Of a DNA stretch of 64,000 nt, positions 11,496 through 22,900 are shown one piece after another. A program made the position numbers and the translations under genes. A model generated the notes under the pieces. It was given only the letters and a program-made list of their open reading frames with translations, was not told the origin of the DNA and did no database searches. The stretch's first letter is position 1. Each line of letters begins with the position of its first letter. The stretch is taken from the NCBI GenBank assembly GCA_023079485.1, contig CM041085.1:30241121-30305120 (forward strand), read 5' to 3'. Source of the stretch: Archilochus colubris. Its lineage: Eukaryota > Chordata > Aves > Apodiformes > Trochilidae.

Positions 11496-12590
11496 ATGGT
11501 CTCCAAAAAAGCAAAACCTGGTGCTGTTAAAACACAGGGTGTGCCCACACAGAGGGAACCCCTGAAGAGGGACAGGAAGAGGGACATAGCTGTTCAGGCC
11601 TCTGGCTGTGTAGAGTGAGTGAGCCTCGTGTTAGCACCAGATGACAGTGTGAGTGGGATCTGTGTGCGATGTGAGTAGGTGAATCACTTGCTATGCCTGG
11701 TGGCAGAGCTCAAGGAGGATATAGAGAGACTAAGAAGTATTAGGGACAGTGAAAGGGAAGTTGACTGTTGGAGTCACACCCTTTCTAACCCAAAAGAAGT
11801 CCAGGAGGAGATGGTGGAGCCCTGCCCCTCCTGCCATCAGCCAGTTGGAGCAAACCAGGTGGATGGGAGGGAATGGAAACAGGTCCCTCATTGGAAAGGA
11901 AAAAGAATCCCCTCCCAATCCCCACCATCTCCCCAGGTGCCCTTAGAATACAGATATGAGGCCCTGGATTCAGAGAATCAAGCAGAGGACAGACAAGAGG
12001 AAAATCTGTCTGGAAGGTCTCCTCTTCGCCCCCCATCTACCAGACAGGTTACAACTGCAGCTACAAAGAACAAAAGAAGGACAGTTGTAGTTGGTGACTC
12101 CCTTCTGAGGGGAACTGAGGACCCTATATGTCGACTGAACCCATCCCACAGGGAGGTCTGCTGCCTTCCTGAGGCCCGGGTGAGGGATATCAGTAGGAGA
12201 CTCCCCCAGCTAATTCAGCCCTCTGATTATTATCCACTGTTGGTAGTCCAGGCTGGCAGTGATAACATTAATGGAAGAAGTAATAAGACAATTAAAAAGG
12301 ACTTCAAGGCACTGGGTCATTTAGTTGATGGGTCAGGAGCACAGGTGGTGTTTGCCACAATTCCTGCAGTAGCAGAGATGAATGAGGGGAGGAGTAGGAA
12401 AACCTATCATATCAATGATTATGATTGGCTAAGGGATTGGTGCCACCGGCAGAACTTTGGGTTTTTTGACCATGGGACAAATTTCATCAAACCTAGTCTA
12501 TTCAAACCAGATGGGCTTCATCTATCTAGCAAGGGCAAAAGGACCCTAGCCTGTAAGTTGGTGGGGCTGATAAGGAGGGCTTTAAACTAG
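11496..12590 (+). pseudogene. CR1 ORF1, esterase (SGNH/GDSL-like) protein, two nonsense codons
   Basis: In CR1-clade LINEs, ORF1 encodes an RNP protein with a C-terminal SGNH-hydrolase (esterase) domain. Here one reading frame runs from ATG 11496 to TAG 12588-12590 (364 sense codons plus two internal stops) with no frameshift. It is interrupted by TGA at 11616-11618 and TAG at 11676-11678. The uninterrupted part, from 11679 on, has 303 codons. Numbering from 11679, a Leu/Glu-rich amphipathic segment lies near residues 5-30, followed by a polar linker. The GDS nucleophile motif is at 139-141 and the D-G-L-H catalytic block at 278-281. The oxyanion block, usually G-x-N-D, reads GSDN at 193-196, so the usual Asn-Asp order is changed. 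The second stop looks like one C-to-T change of a Gln codon, since CR1 relatives have Gln there. The element is dead for full-length ORF1, but damage to the domain itself is slight. Confidence 0.88.
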
Positions 12591-12602
12591 GTTTGAAGGG
12601 TG

Positions 12603-13752
12603 ATGGGGTTGAAACCAGGCTCTCCAGAAAGGAGTCCAAGGGTGCCCAAGTTAAGAGCCAAATCAGCAGCCCAGCTGAAGTGCATGTACACCAATGCATG
12701 CAGCACGGGCAACAAACAGGAGGAGCTGGAAGCCATCGTGCAGCAGGAAAGCTATGATATAGTCGCTATCACGGAAACGTGGTGGGATGACTCCCATGAC
12801 TGGAGTGCTGCCATGGATGGCTACAGGCTCTTCAGAAGGGACAGACAGGGTAGGAGGGGTGGAGGGGTAGTTCTGTATGTTAGAGAGTCTCTTGACTCTA
12901 GAAGTTGAAGTCAGTAACAATAAGGTTGAGTGCCTGTGGATCAGAATCAGGGGGAAGGCCAACAAGGCTGACATCCTGGTGGGACTCTGTTACAGACCAC
13001 CCAATGAGGATGATGAGGGTGATGAATTATTCTACAAGCAATTGGTGGATGTTTCAAAATCATCAGCCCTTGTTCTCATGGGTGACTTTAACCTGCCGGA
13101 TGTCTGGTAGGAACTCCACACAGCAGAGAGGAGGCAGTCTAGCAAATTCATAGAGTGCATAGAGGATAATTTCCTGCTCCAGCTGGTAAATGAGCCTACC
13201 AGGGATGGAGCCTCGCTAGACCTCCTGTTCACAGAGAGGGGCTGGTGGACGTTGGGGGGACAGTGATCATGAAATAATAGAGTTTTCAATACTCAGGGAT
13301 GCAAGGAGGGCCATCAACAAGACCTCTACGCTGGCCTACTGGAGGGCAGATTTTGGCCTATTCAGAAGACTGATTGAGAGTGTACCCTGGGAAACAGCTC
13401 TTGAAAACAAAGGGGTCCAGGAGGGATGGATTTACGTCAAGGAGCAGGTTTTGAAAGCACAGGAGCAGGCTGTCCCAGCGTGCCGAAAAGTGAGCTGGCG
13501 GGGAAGATGACTGCTCTAGCTGAACAGGGAGATTTTAATAGAAATTAGGGTTAAGAGGGCCTACCGATTATGGAAAAAAAGGCTAACTACTCAGGAGGAA
13601 TTTAGGAATATAGTTAGGTTGTGCAGAAAGAAAATTAGAGAGACAAAGGCACAATTTGAGCTGAATCTCGCCACCTCTGTGAAGGATAACAAAAAGTCCT
13701 TCTACAGATACATCAATAGCAAAAGGAGGGGCAGGGAAAACCTCCATTCTCT
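12603..13752 (+). pseudogene. CR1 ORF2 remnant: AP-type endonuclease and linker, no reverse transcriptase
   Basis: ORF2 of CR1 normally encodes an apurinic-like endonuclease followed by reverse transcriptase; the endonuclease nicks the target for target-primed reverse transcription. An ATG at 12603, 12 bases after the ORF1 stop, opens the frame. Endonuclease signature residues remain in order: YTNA at 12687-12698, ITET with the catalytic Glu at 12774-12776, GDFN at 13081-13092, and SDH at 13262-13270. The frame is broken by a shift near 12.89 kb, after which the protein continues in another frame to a TAG at 13108-13110. A further small deletion lies near 13.25 kb. The linker beyond the endonuclease (basic, WKK-like and RLCRKKIR-like) is readable to about 13,750. 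The fingers, the palm with its F/YADD motif and the thumb are all missing. Confidence 0.88.
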
Positions 13753-13909
13753 GTAGTGGATTCTCCGTCCCTGGAGATATTTAAAAAGAGACTGGATGTG
13801 GCACTCAGTGCCATAGTCTAGTAACCATGGTGGTAGTGGATCAAGGGTTGGACTTGATGATCTCAGAAGTCACTTCCAACCCAGACGATTCTATGATTCT
13901 ATGATTCTG
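13753..13909 (+). repeat. CR1 ORF2 last codons, 3' UTR and octamer tail
   Basis: Bases from 13,753 match the ends of the copies at 41.1 and 57.9 kb. They give the C-terminal [22 protein letters not shown] codons, a stop (TAG in GTCTAG), a short 3' UTR with the CTTCCAACC box, and the ATTCTATG-type tail at 13,887-13,909. The 3' UTR is the reverse transcriptase recognition region in CR1. Its sequence differs at several points from the other two copies, suggesting a related but separate subfamily. Confidence 0.9.
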
Positions 13910-14340
13910 AATCAGGAAAAAAATGATGAACAGGACAACTGAGTCAATGGTGGGAACTTAGGTAATAAACCTGGAAAACAAAATTGTCAGCTTCAGAGTG
14001 AAAGCTTACCAGAAAGCTGTGAACTTTTTGCCTAAAAGAAATAAATCACCTAGTTGTAAGGACTTCCCCCAAGTATATTGAATTGCTACAAAATACATAA
14101 TGAAAATAATGCATTACTTAGTGACTTTTATGACTGCCTTTCTATAAGAACAGATGTAAGATGAGCTTTTGCTACTTTTTTATATAGGGTGTTTTGCATT
14201 TAGAACATACAGCATACTTGCATGCAGGAAAAAAATGAAAAGGCTTTGCAGATAAAATCTTAAAAAAACACACACTTAAATTAAATTTAAAAATCTGCAA
14301 CACCATTTTATTACAGTCAAACACTGTGAACCACAGGGAA
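13910..14340. other. AT-rich spacer, nothing recognised
   Basis: This is AT-rich single-copy-looking DNA between two CR1 pieces, with short A runs. I see no gene or structured element. Confidence 0.7.
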
Positions 14341-14460
14341 AGTGGTAGATTCCCCTATTTTGGACAGTTTTAACAGGGTGCTGAGACATCTCATATAGAC
14401 TAAAGTATTACCTGGAAAGGTTAGACTAGATGATCCTTAAGGTCCCTTCCAATCTGATAT
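14341..14460 (+). repeat. old CR1 3' end fragment
   Basis: The stretch reads GTGGTAGATTCCCC, then a degraded body, then GGTTAGACTAGATGATCC and GGTCCCTTCCAATCTGATAT. These are the last ORF2 codons and 3' UTR blocks of an older CR1 subfamily. The octamer tail is gone. Internal substitutions are many. Confidence 0.8.
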
Positions 14461-14490
14461 ATAAAAAATATATGTATTTGGCAAGTAATA

Positions 14491-14548
14491 GTGGGTTGGG
14501 TTTTGGTTTGTGGATTTTTTTGTTGTTTGTTTTTTTGCGGGTTTTGTC
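14491..14548. repeat. T/G-rich low-complexity tract
   Basis: Runs of T are interrupted by G or GG. It is one of several such tracts in the window and is not attached to a CR1 tail octamer. Confidence 0.8.
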
Positions 14549-15366
14549 TGGAGAAAGAGGTTTTATATTTAAGAAGAGTATCTTGAGGCTCACTTCACTT
14601 TTCCCAAATATCTGCTGGTTTGAAAGTATCTTACCTTCATAAAGGAATACATGGCATTTGAATCAATTGTCCGTGCAATATATCTCATACCTTTTGAGTG
14701 CTCCAGGATATTTCAGCTGTCCCCATCACATCACACTCTCTGTCTTTAGGTCTGATGTGACACACCTGTACAAAATGGGCTTAGACCTCTGAAAAAGAGA
14801 TGTAGAAAGGTAAAAGCTACAGACAAGCTAGGCCCATTGAGACAGGAGACACTGAGATGAGGACATAGCTTTAACAGCTACCATGCACTGAAGATGAGTA
14901 AACAGACAAAACAAGGAACATCCAGAGCTCTGCTTACCTGAACATATTCTTAGCAAAAATAATGTGAAAATTTGTAAAGAAAATAATCTCCAGATTTCAC
15001 TCTATAAACTTGAATGCATTCTCTGATGACTAGACCACAAGAGAACCAATTCTGTTGCTTTAGATAAAAATATGAGCTTGGAAGATGCAGCAGGAAATTT
15101 CAATAATTGTGATTTCAGGGCTAGAGAGGCTACAGTTCCCCTGTGCCATAATTTGGAAACCCATACATATTCTTTACAGCCGTTTTTTTATTTATGAAAA
15201 TAGTGCATAGTGCTACGAATCCAAAGAGGTTTAAGTGAACCAGTACTAAACATGGACTATTTTTGCCACTTAGCCTTTATAACTAAAAATTTTAAGGCAT
15301 TGCTGTCAGTTTGGAAGTGATAGCAGGAGCAGTCATAATCTGACAGGAATTTATAGAAGCAAATGT
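14549..15366. other. non-coding DNA, nothing recognised
   Basis: AT-rich sequence with short random frames only. I see no repeat family or RNA gene. Confidence 0.65.
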
Positions 15367-15520
15367 AACATATATCACGCTTTGATAATCAATATAAAGG
15401 ATGAGCTTGCCAAGCTTTGAAACCAGACTAGAAGATTAGTACTGTCTACAAGACTGTAGTCTGCTTTCAAAGCTTCACAAGCTTGTCTTTAATATTGATT
15501 ATCAAGGTGTTTTGTACGTT
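15367..15520. repeat. 154-bp imperfect inverted repeat (long hairpin)
   Basis: A left arm at 15367-15426 pairs with a right arm at 15461-15520 over 60 positions with no gap. Forty-seven are Watson-Crick pairs, six are G-U wobbles if the + strand is transcribed, and seven are mismatches. Four more pairs (15427-15430 with 15457-15460) extend the stem, leaving a 26-base loop. TA dinucleotides at 15366-15367 and 15520-15521 bracket the structure. That would fit a palindromic mariner-type MITE, but TA is too common to prove it. I recognise no transposon family. Alternatives are an inverted duplication made by replication template switching, or a hairpin-RNA locus. The stem is longer than that of a usual animal pre-miRNA. 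Confidence 0.85.
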
Positions 15521-18500
15521 AGCTCAGCTCAGACCTGAGAATACTGCCTCAGGGTCTCAGCTGAGGGGTGCAGGCCTTGCACAGTGTTTGGTGGAGATTC
15601 TTGAGGGAATTGACTGACTGCTGTGTGTATGAGCAAAGACTGGAAGTGTTCGTTGAGCTTTGGGGTTGGCCAAAACTGAAAGTTTAGAAGACATACTAAG
15701 AATGAGGAAAAGCTGGGAAAGGATTAATATAACAGCTTTTCGATCATTCATCAAAAGCACCTGTTTCTATAAAAAGAGCATAACTTTAGATTAGAAGACA
15801 TTGTAATGTACTTCTCCTTCAGAACAGAGCAACTATTTAAAAATTCTTAAATTTACATCACATATAGTGATGCATATCACAATAAAACTGCTCTGACCAT
15901 ACTGTTTGCATCAGTAAGAAATCCAATGAGAAAAAAAATGTTTGAAGGCTCAGTAAGTCAACTTCTATTAGAAATCACTTTGCATTTCCTTTATCTTATT
16001 TAAGCTTCCCTGCCTTTTTCATTCCATTGACTGCTGCTATTATTATAAACTTGCCTGAATAATATAGTCAGTAGAGGATGTCTTCTGGTGGAAAAGACAT
16101 ATTTAGTTTGATTTCTAATGATGGTCTTATGAATCATCAACAATGCTCTTTCTTTTTTATTTGGAGCAATTTTCTCTGTTTTCTTAACTGGAAACAGCTG
16201 CTTGTGTTTTTCTTCCACAGATTCTACTAGAGTTTTTTTTTATCTGGTGACAGAAAGGACCAGTCTGTGAAATGTTATGTATGATGAGGATGCTACCATT
16301 TCTATTGGTGACGGTTTTTTATTTTGTTGTACTCTAATCTAGTCGAGAATTTCTTCTGCCTCTGTTTGTGATCTATGACCCAGGTGAGTCTGGCAAGCAG
16401 ATCTTCAGAGAAATCTAGATTTTTAACCAGGGGTAAAATATACAGGCTTAGGCTGCATCTTGTACAAAACACTAGTGCATGTATCAGGTTTTTTCTCTGT
16501 TTCTACTGTTTTCAACTATTTGTGGGGCTACTTCATGAAGCCATAGTACCTCTTTATCTGCAATGTCTCCCAACAATTCAAACGAAACTGTCCTTTCCTA
16601 TGACCTGTTCATTTTAGCTTCAAGTGCTGCTCCAGTTTCAGCATCCAATTGGGACTTTTCAGTTATCATCAGGATCCAAAATTCTCACTGACCTTTCTGC
16701 ATGCTCTCCATCTGCCTTCAGCAAGCCCAGAAGCTTGTTTCTTTTCCATCTCTAGTACCTTCAATAAGCAGAAATTATTTCCCTTCCTCTTAGTTTTCAG
16801 TGATGCAGATAAAAATGTGCACTGGTAATCTAAGTAAATAACTGGGCAAAAACTCACAGCAGAAGCCTGTGATTTTGGGATCTCTGTTTTAGCATATACT
16901 TCTGAAAACCCTGATATCTATAGAAAATTTGCATTCTCTCATTCCCTCTCCACCTCCACAACCCACCCTTCCATGCTGTGTTTTTCTCTTCTTCCTCCAC
17001 TGGAAGAACACAACCAACTTTATAGGTTTTCTGGTACAATTGGATGGAGTACCAATGGAAGTAGATATGAAGGAGTGATGTCTGGGGCTTTCAAAACAGG
17101 AACTCTTCTTTGGGAATTCCAAATTAGACAAAGGGGCTAGAAAGATTTTTTCACCAAAAATCCTTGTTTAACTAAGTAGGTCAAGTCAGGGGGGGGAGCT
17201 GTTATCACTAGATGCAATCTCAGAAAAATTGATGGGTTGTTGCATAATTGTTTCTGAGGTAATAGCATTCGAAATACATGACAAACTAAGCAAAAAAATA
17301 TCTGTTAACGCTCACTCAGCATCATATATCAGATTACTAAATACAAAACACAACACTGTTCTACATAATAAGAAAATTCACTCTATCCCAGCAGAAACCA
17401 GGACAATTTCATTTATACAGTCGGGTTGTCCCCAAAGCCAACTTTTTCCACGACTGCATTGACATCATATCAATTATGCAAGTATCCACCTTGTGAAATT
17501 TTAATTTGCCAAAAAAATTCCCTTTGATCAACCTTGAATTAATACCCTTCCTGGGGATTTTGTTCCTTTTTGTTGTTGGGGTCTTTTGTTGTTTGGTTTT
17601 TGTTTTGTTTTGTTTTGTTTTTTTAATAATTCCTTCCTGATTCTACACTGTGTTAGGAGAATGACTTTGAGTGCCTAATCAGAGACATCAGTCAAGCACC
17701 TTCAAACACTGTGCCACCCTGAACTATGGTACCCCTCACTTAATAACCAGCTGCAGTCAATTGCCAGTGCTTCAAAAGAAAAGATGCATATGTAGAGGAA
17801 GAGGAGAATTTACAAGTCAAATTATGGCCCTGACTCTTACAGCTGATCAGATGAAGCCCTGAAGAATGAGATCTGATTATAATCACAGTCCTAATGCAAA
17901 GCTGGAAGTGTTAAGAGGGCATACTGAGGGCAATGAAATCTATCCTGTTCTATTTGGGCTTAGTGAATGAAAAAGGAAACAGAATGACTCAGAACCCATG
18001 TGTTTTTGGATGCAGTCAGAAGAATGCCTCCCCAAAGTGAGGTTAAAGGATAAGTCTCTCAACAAAATGTGGCTTTGCAGTTAATTCAGATTTTAAAATA
18101 CAAGTATTTCTGGAGACAGAAAGAGATAGGGATTCAATGTTAATCATATGAGTATTTCTGTTGCTTTTTCCCCTTTAATTAGGAATGGAGACAGAATGAC
18201 TAGTGCAGGGAAAGCAAGAGGTACATTCTGAAAATGTGTTATCTACTTGCGTTTGAAATCCTTGACATTTAAAACAGGCTTGTCCATTCAATTCTGGGTT
18301 TTATTGTTACTCTGACACTGCACGTTTGAGTTGCTAACTGTGTGACTCTGCTCCTGACCTTTTCAATTTGTTAGTTCTATTTAGATACACCTCTATGGCT
18401 GCCACAGGAAAGAGGAAGATTTTAGTCCACGTAGTTATTAATTAGGCAATTATTATTTATAGTATTTATAGTATTGTAGTAAACTAGAGACATCAGCTCT

Positions 18501-19632
18501 GGACCAGCACCAGGAACTATTAGCCTTATATTGAGGCATGACATATAAATTAGTCCTGTACCATAAAGTTTGCAGTCCAGTCATGAGACAAAAACCAGGC
18601 AACAGCAGATGAATAACTGAGACAGTTAAATTATGGGTCATGTGTTTCAGTGTGCAGAGAACACTGTTCATCTGTTGTCAGGAGTTTTTAAGGCCTCCTG
18701 GCAGGAGGCATTTTTCATGTGTTTCAAGGCTACTTGCTATTGGAACTAATGAGTGTTCAGAAAAACTGTCTAATGGAGGCCAAATATAAACAGAATGCAA
18801 CATTTCCCCTTTTTTTCTCTTAAATGTATGTTTCAGAAAATGGTGTTCTCCTTTTATTATCTCATTTGGGTAATATTTGTGCCAATAAATGGGGCATTTA
18901 TGTATTTTTTGAAAACCTCAAGCAGAGATAATGTATGCTCTTCATGCTATTCATGTCAATGATGACATTCATCTTTGTCAGTCTTTGGCCAGTCTGTTGC
19001 TCAAAATATGCCAGGTGGATTTTAATGCCAACCACCAGATTTTGAAAAAATTTAGACAGGAAAATGCACAGTGACAAAGAGGGAGACATATTTGCAGTCA
19101 ATCAGCCAGCTGCAGTGCTAAGTCTATATCAAAACCACTAGGAACTGAGAAAATAATATCCTTTGCATTGTGTTAGTTGTCTTCCAGAGAGGGAGAAACA
19201 AGGATAGTCACAAGCTGGTAAAAGTACAAGTATTGTTAGGCCAAGAGTAGTGTCAGAAAGCATTATATTCCTCTAAGAAATGTCTTACTGAAGCCTGGAC
19301 ATCCCAATGCAGAGTTGAATCAGTGATTAGTTCCTGTGATCTGTCAAAATCCTTAACCAACTATGACTTATCTGCCTTATAACCATGCTTCAGGAGAAAC
19401 TCTCAAAAAAAAAAAGGGGATTAGATACCTGAAATAAAAACAGTCTCCAGCCTCTTGTGTCCCAGTTCCTCCTTCTCAGGTGGAGAATATGACACTTGCT
19501 CATGTTAAATTTCGGTCTCTCTAGGGCCTCTAAGCCTCCGAGGGGTCCACAGTTCCTTCTGATTTAATAATATCAGCAAACTTACTTAACATGCATTTGG
19601 TTGAATGTACATGACTTGATGAAGCTAGGCTG
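15521..19632. other. non-coding DNA, no gene recognised
   Basis: AT-rich sequence with frames of 60-80 codons that carry no motif. A T/G-rich tract occupies 17555-17624 with a (GTTTT)n core. I found no CR1 tail, RNA gene or tandem array. Confidence 0.65.
17555..17624. repeat. T/G-rich tract with (GTTTT)n core
   Basis: T runs are separated by single or double G, with a regular GTTTT section near 17600-17620. It is low complexity and non-coding. Confidence 0.85.
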
Positions 19633-19908
19633 TTCTCAGTGGTGCCCAGTCACAGGAGAAGAGTCAATGGCCACAAACTGAAATATAGAAACTTACATTT
19701 AAATGTAAGAATTTTTTTTTACTGTGACAGTGATCAAAACGTAGCACAGATTACCCAGAAAGACTGTTGAGTCTCTGTTGTTGGAGATACTAAAAATACA
19801 ATGAGACATGGCTGTAAGCAAACTGCTGTAGAGGATGATCCTGGTTTTTGCAGGGTTGGACTAGATTATTTCCAGAGTTCTTTTCCCACTTCAACCATTC
19901 TGTGACTC
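19633..19908 (+). repeat. old CR1 3' end fragment
   Basis: It begins at CAGTGGTGCCCAG, continues with AATGGCCACAAACTG and ends at GGTTGGACTAGAT, CCACTTCAACCATTCTGTG. These are the C-terminal ORF2 and 3' UTR blocks of CR1 in order. The copy is diverged and contains a T9 interruption. A single ATTCTGTG octamer marks the end. Confidence 0.87.
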
Positions 19909-22900
19909 CAGGTTTAAGACAAGAGGTGAAATAGTTTCTAAGAGTATTATTCAACCAATACTAATAATACTGAACCCCAGGCAATTAAAGTCTGTCTGGG
20001 TTTGTGGTCAGCAGTACCACAGAGAATATCTTCCTCCTAGTTTTTGCTGTGTGTGGTATATTATTCCTGAATATAGAATATAATAACTCACCAGCTTACT
20101 GTGAATCTTATATTAACTCTTCAAGATTTTTTTCCTGTTATTCCAAACCCACTTATTTTTGTCTTCTTTGAAACCATGGCATATGTTTACATTCATATTC
20201 TACACCTGAAGATATTTTCTCCTCCTGATGAAAATTACTATTGTATTCCTGAAACAACATCCTTCACAGTTACAGGAATTTTTTACCTCACATTATGCAC
20301 AAGCAGAATTTCTTTTGTTTGAAGCGGTTGCTGTTACACGGAGCACATGGTGTTCTCGGCAGGAAATTACATGGAGTTTTTGCAGGATATAATAAAATAA
20401 AAAGAGAGTTCTTAATGAGAATGAAAAGACCTACAAGATTAGCTGCATGCAATCACTTAATACCCCTTTATTGAAACTGATGTGCTGTTGCTATAACATT
20501 TCATTTCAGGTCGCCAACATCAGAAGGCTTCTACCCACCATGAACTTTTAGTTAATGGTATGTAGGTCAGTTCAAAGCAGTAGCTGCTCTTTGATTAAGA
20601 CCTAAGTTGTGAAATACATAATTCATATCAAAGCCCATTAGAATCTTTTCAGTATGCAGTACATAACAAGTTCTAATAACATTAATATTTTCCTCTGTTT
20701 AGTTAGAGGCATGAATCTCAGAATTACTTATTCTATTTAGTGTAAAAGACCTGAAGATCATAAAAGACAGCAAAATTCATAATTATATTTGCATAAAGTC
20801 TGTGTTAAGACATTTCTTTCATTTTCTTTTATTTTAATACTTCAGTTGGATATTATTTTTGTATTATGGTGGGTAGATAATTAATTTGCTCTAGTATTGA
20901 ATTTGTTTTTCAAGAAAATCAGTCAAGAAATTATATTTTTAAAAAAGAATAATGAAGGAAAACACTTTAATAATGTTAATGGGAATAGTAAAAATAAACA
21001 ATAATAATAAACATATCAACAGGATCAAGGATAAATTTTTTATACATCCTTTCTAACTGATGTGATAAACCACTGAATTATCTTCTGATACTAGGAGGAA
21101 CTATTTTATCAGTTCTGGAATTCTGTATGATGTAAGAAAATTGTCTTCCTGACACCTAAAACATAGGTTAATACATAACATACTTAACATGATGTGTAAA
21201 AAAGACACATATTGGATTAATGTTTGCATTCTTGCTAGTGTAATGATTTGAATAAGGCTTTTATATGCATTTCTTAAAAACTTCCTTTGTTTGCTTTCTC
21301 TGTTGCCATTTACTTTGAAGGTGACACTGGATTTTTTAAAGACAAAACTGTTACAGATCTTTATAAATGTTCTGCTAGCATAATGACAACCACCACAAAA
21401 TATCACTGGGGGTTATTAAACAGTTTCAAATAGCCTGAAATATTACAAATGTTGGGATAATTTGCTTTTGGCAAGTTGATTTCCTTGGTTTTTAATCACT
21501 AAAACTAAAAAAAAAAAAACCAAAAAAACCCCCCAGCATCTAATAGGCATGGGCTAACATTGTCTGTGGCTAGAAGCTGCATTATACAGATAAGATTTAG
21601 AAAAAACCAGTAGGTGAAGAGCCTGTATCAGCCCAAATGCTTTTAGGTTGCTTACCATATTGTTACCTTCTGAATTCAGCACTATTGCTACTATCTTATG
21701 CAGTGATCATGTTTCTTGCCTTCTCTTGTCTGTATCTTTCATTTTCTTGGAATTCAACTGGTCTAATTCTAGTGATAAAGGAATAATTCATTGGTAAGTT
21801 CAGCTAAATAAATCCTCCATTCTTAAAATAAAACCTGAAAATGCCTCAGAACACTTTACTATTGTTCTAGTCCCTCAGAATAAACATGGTAACATCATCT
21901 TTGTGATCGTATGATTTTGACTGGACAGAACTCCTTCATCCTACCTAGACATACAGAGGACATGCACTGAAATGAGGTTTTTTCCTGTCATCATTGCACG
22001 TGGGTACATACATAATGTTGGGACTTTGAAACATTGCAAGGATGTGTACTTATTCTTCTGTCATCATGAACCTGCCCAGGGAAAACTGCATGCCAAGTTA
22101 AAGTCTGATGGTTTGAGCACATCCTTTAATCAGATGTGTGGCCTGTCATTTAAATATTGTTCATCCTTTTTTAATGACACGGGAGATAGTAATTAGATAC
22201 AGTAGGCTATAGGAAATCATAAAATCAGCAGAATATGTAATTTCCTTGGACCTAGTATTCTCATTCCTAGAATTAAGTCATGCCAGAGAATTTGGAGTAG
22301 GGTGGAGGACATGTTGTGTTTGGAGCACTGCAGAACTGATGAGAAACAGTCTGCATTCCTTCCTACAGAAAATAGACCAAGGGAAGGTAGAAACAACTGG
22401 AATCAAACTTACCTTGCCACAGAGGTGTTTCACCACCTATGTAGAAGCAGTCAGACAGAAAAATTTGTACTGACAATTTGTGCTTCCAACTGGATCTCAC
22501 CTGGAAAAAATGGGGTAAAGTCAAGTGATTGAAAAATTAAGCTCAGGAGTAATTCAGGATGAGGAAGACAATGCCTAGAGAATTTTATTTACAGCTCCTG
22601 AGATCAAACAGCTGTGTCAGGTTTCCAATATATTCATTAAATTAACTTGCCTCCAAACCAAAAGCTTTCATGAAATTCTTGCATACAGGTGAATTACTCA
22701 GAGTAAAAATCAGGCAAGGACAGTTACAAAGATTTGAACTGGAAAAGTCTGCGGATTCCATGCCTTTCTAGTCCTGTGTCATATCATTTTGCCTGGAAAA
22801 GACTCAACTGTGATGTCTAAAAATACACTTTCTCTCCTTCCAGACCTCTTACTGAAGACAGCCAGTGCCAGAAGGATAATTAGCCTTACTTGGAAAGTGA

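Larger units (their letters stand above)
11087..13909 (+). mobile_element. CR1 LINE with 5' end and 3' end but an internal deletion
   Basis: This is a non-LTR retrotransposon of the CR1 clade. In order it shows a 5' region with three ~102-bp repeats, an esterase-type ORF1, the endonuclease and linker part of ORF2, and a CR1 3' terminus ending in repeated TTCTATGATT-like units. Most CR1 copies are severely 5'-truncated, so one that keeps its 5' region is unusual. The reverse transcriptase coding region is absent: at about 13,753 the text jumps from the linker downstream of the endonuclease directly to the last codons of ORF2, the same point seen at 41,439 and 58,378 in the other copies. The element is about 2.8 kb, against roughly 4.5 kb for full-length CR1. 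The exact 5' boundary is uncertain by a few tens of bases, and no target-site duplication is evident, as is usual for CR1. Confidence 0.93.

Noticed and set aside
11679..12590. ORF1 taken as an intact gene starting at 11679
   Set aside because: The first codon there is GTG directly after an in-frame TAG. CR1 ORF1 homology continues upstream in the same frame, so this is the downstream part of a broken ORF1 rather than a complete gene.
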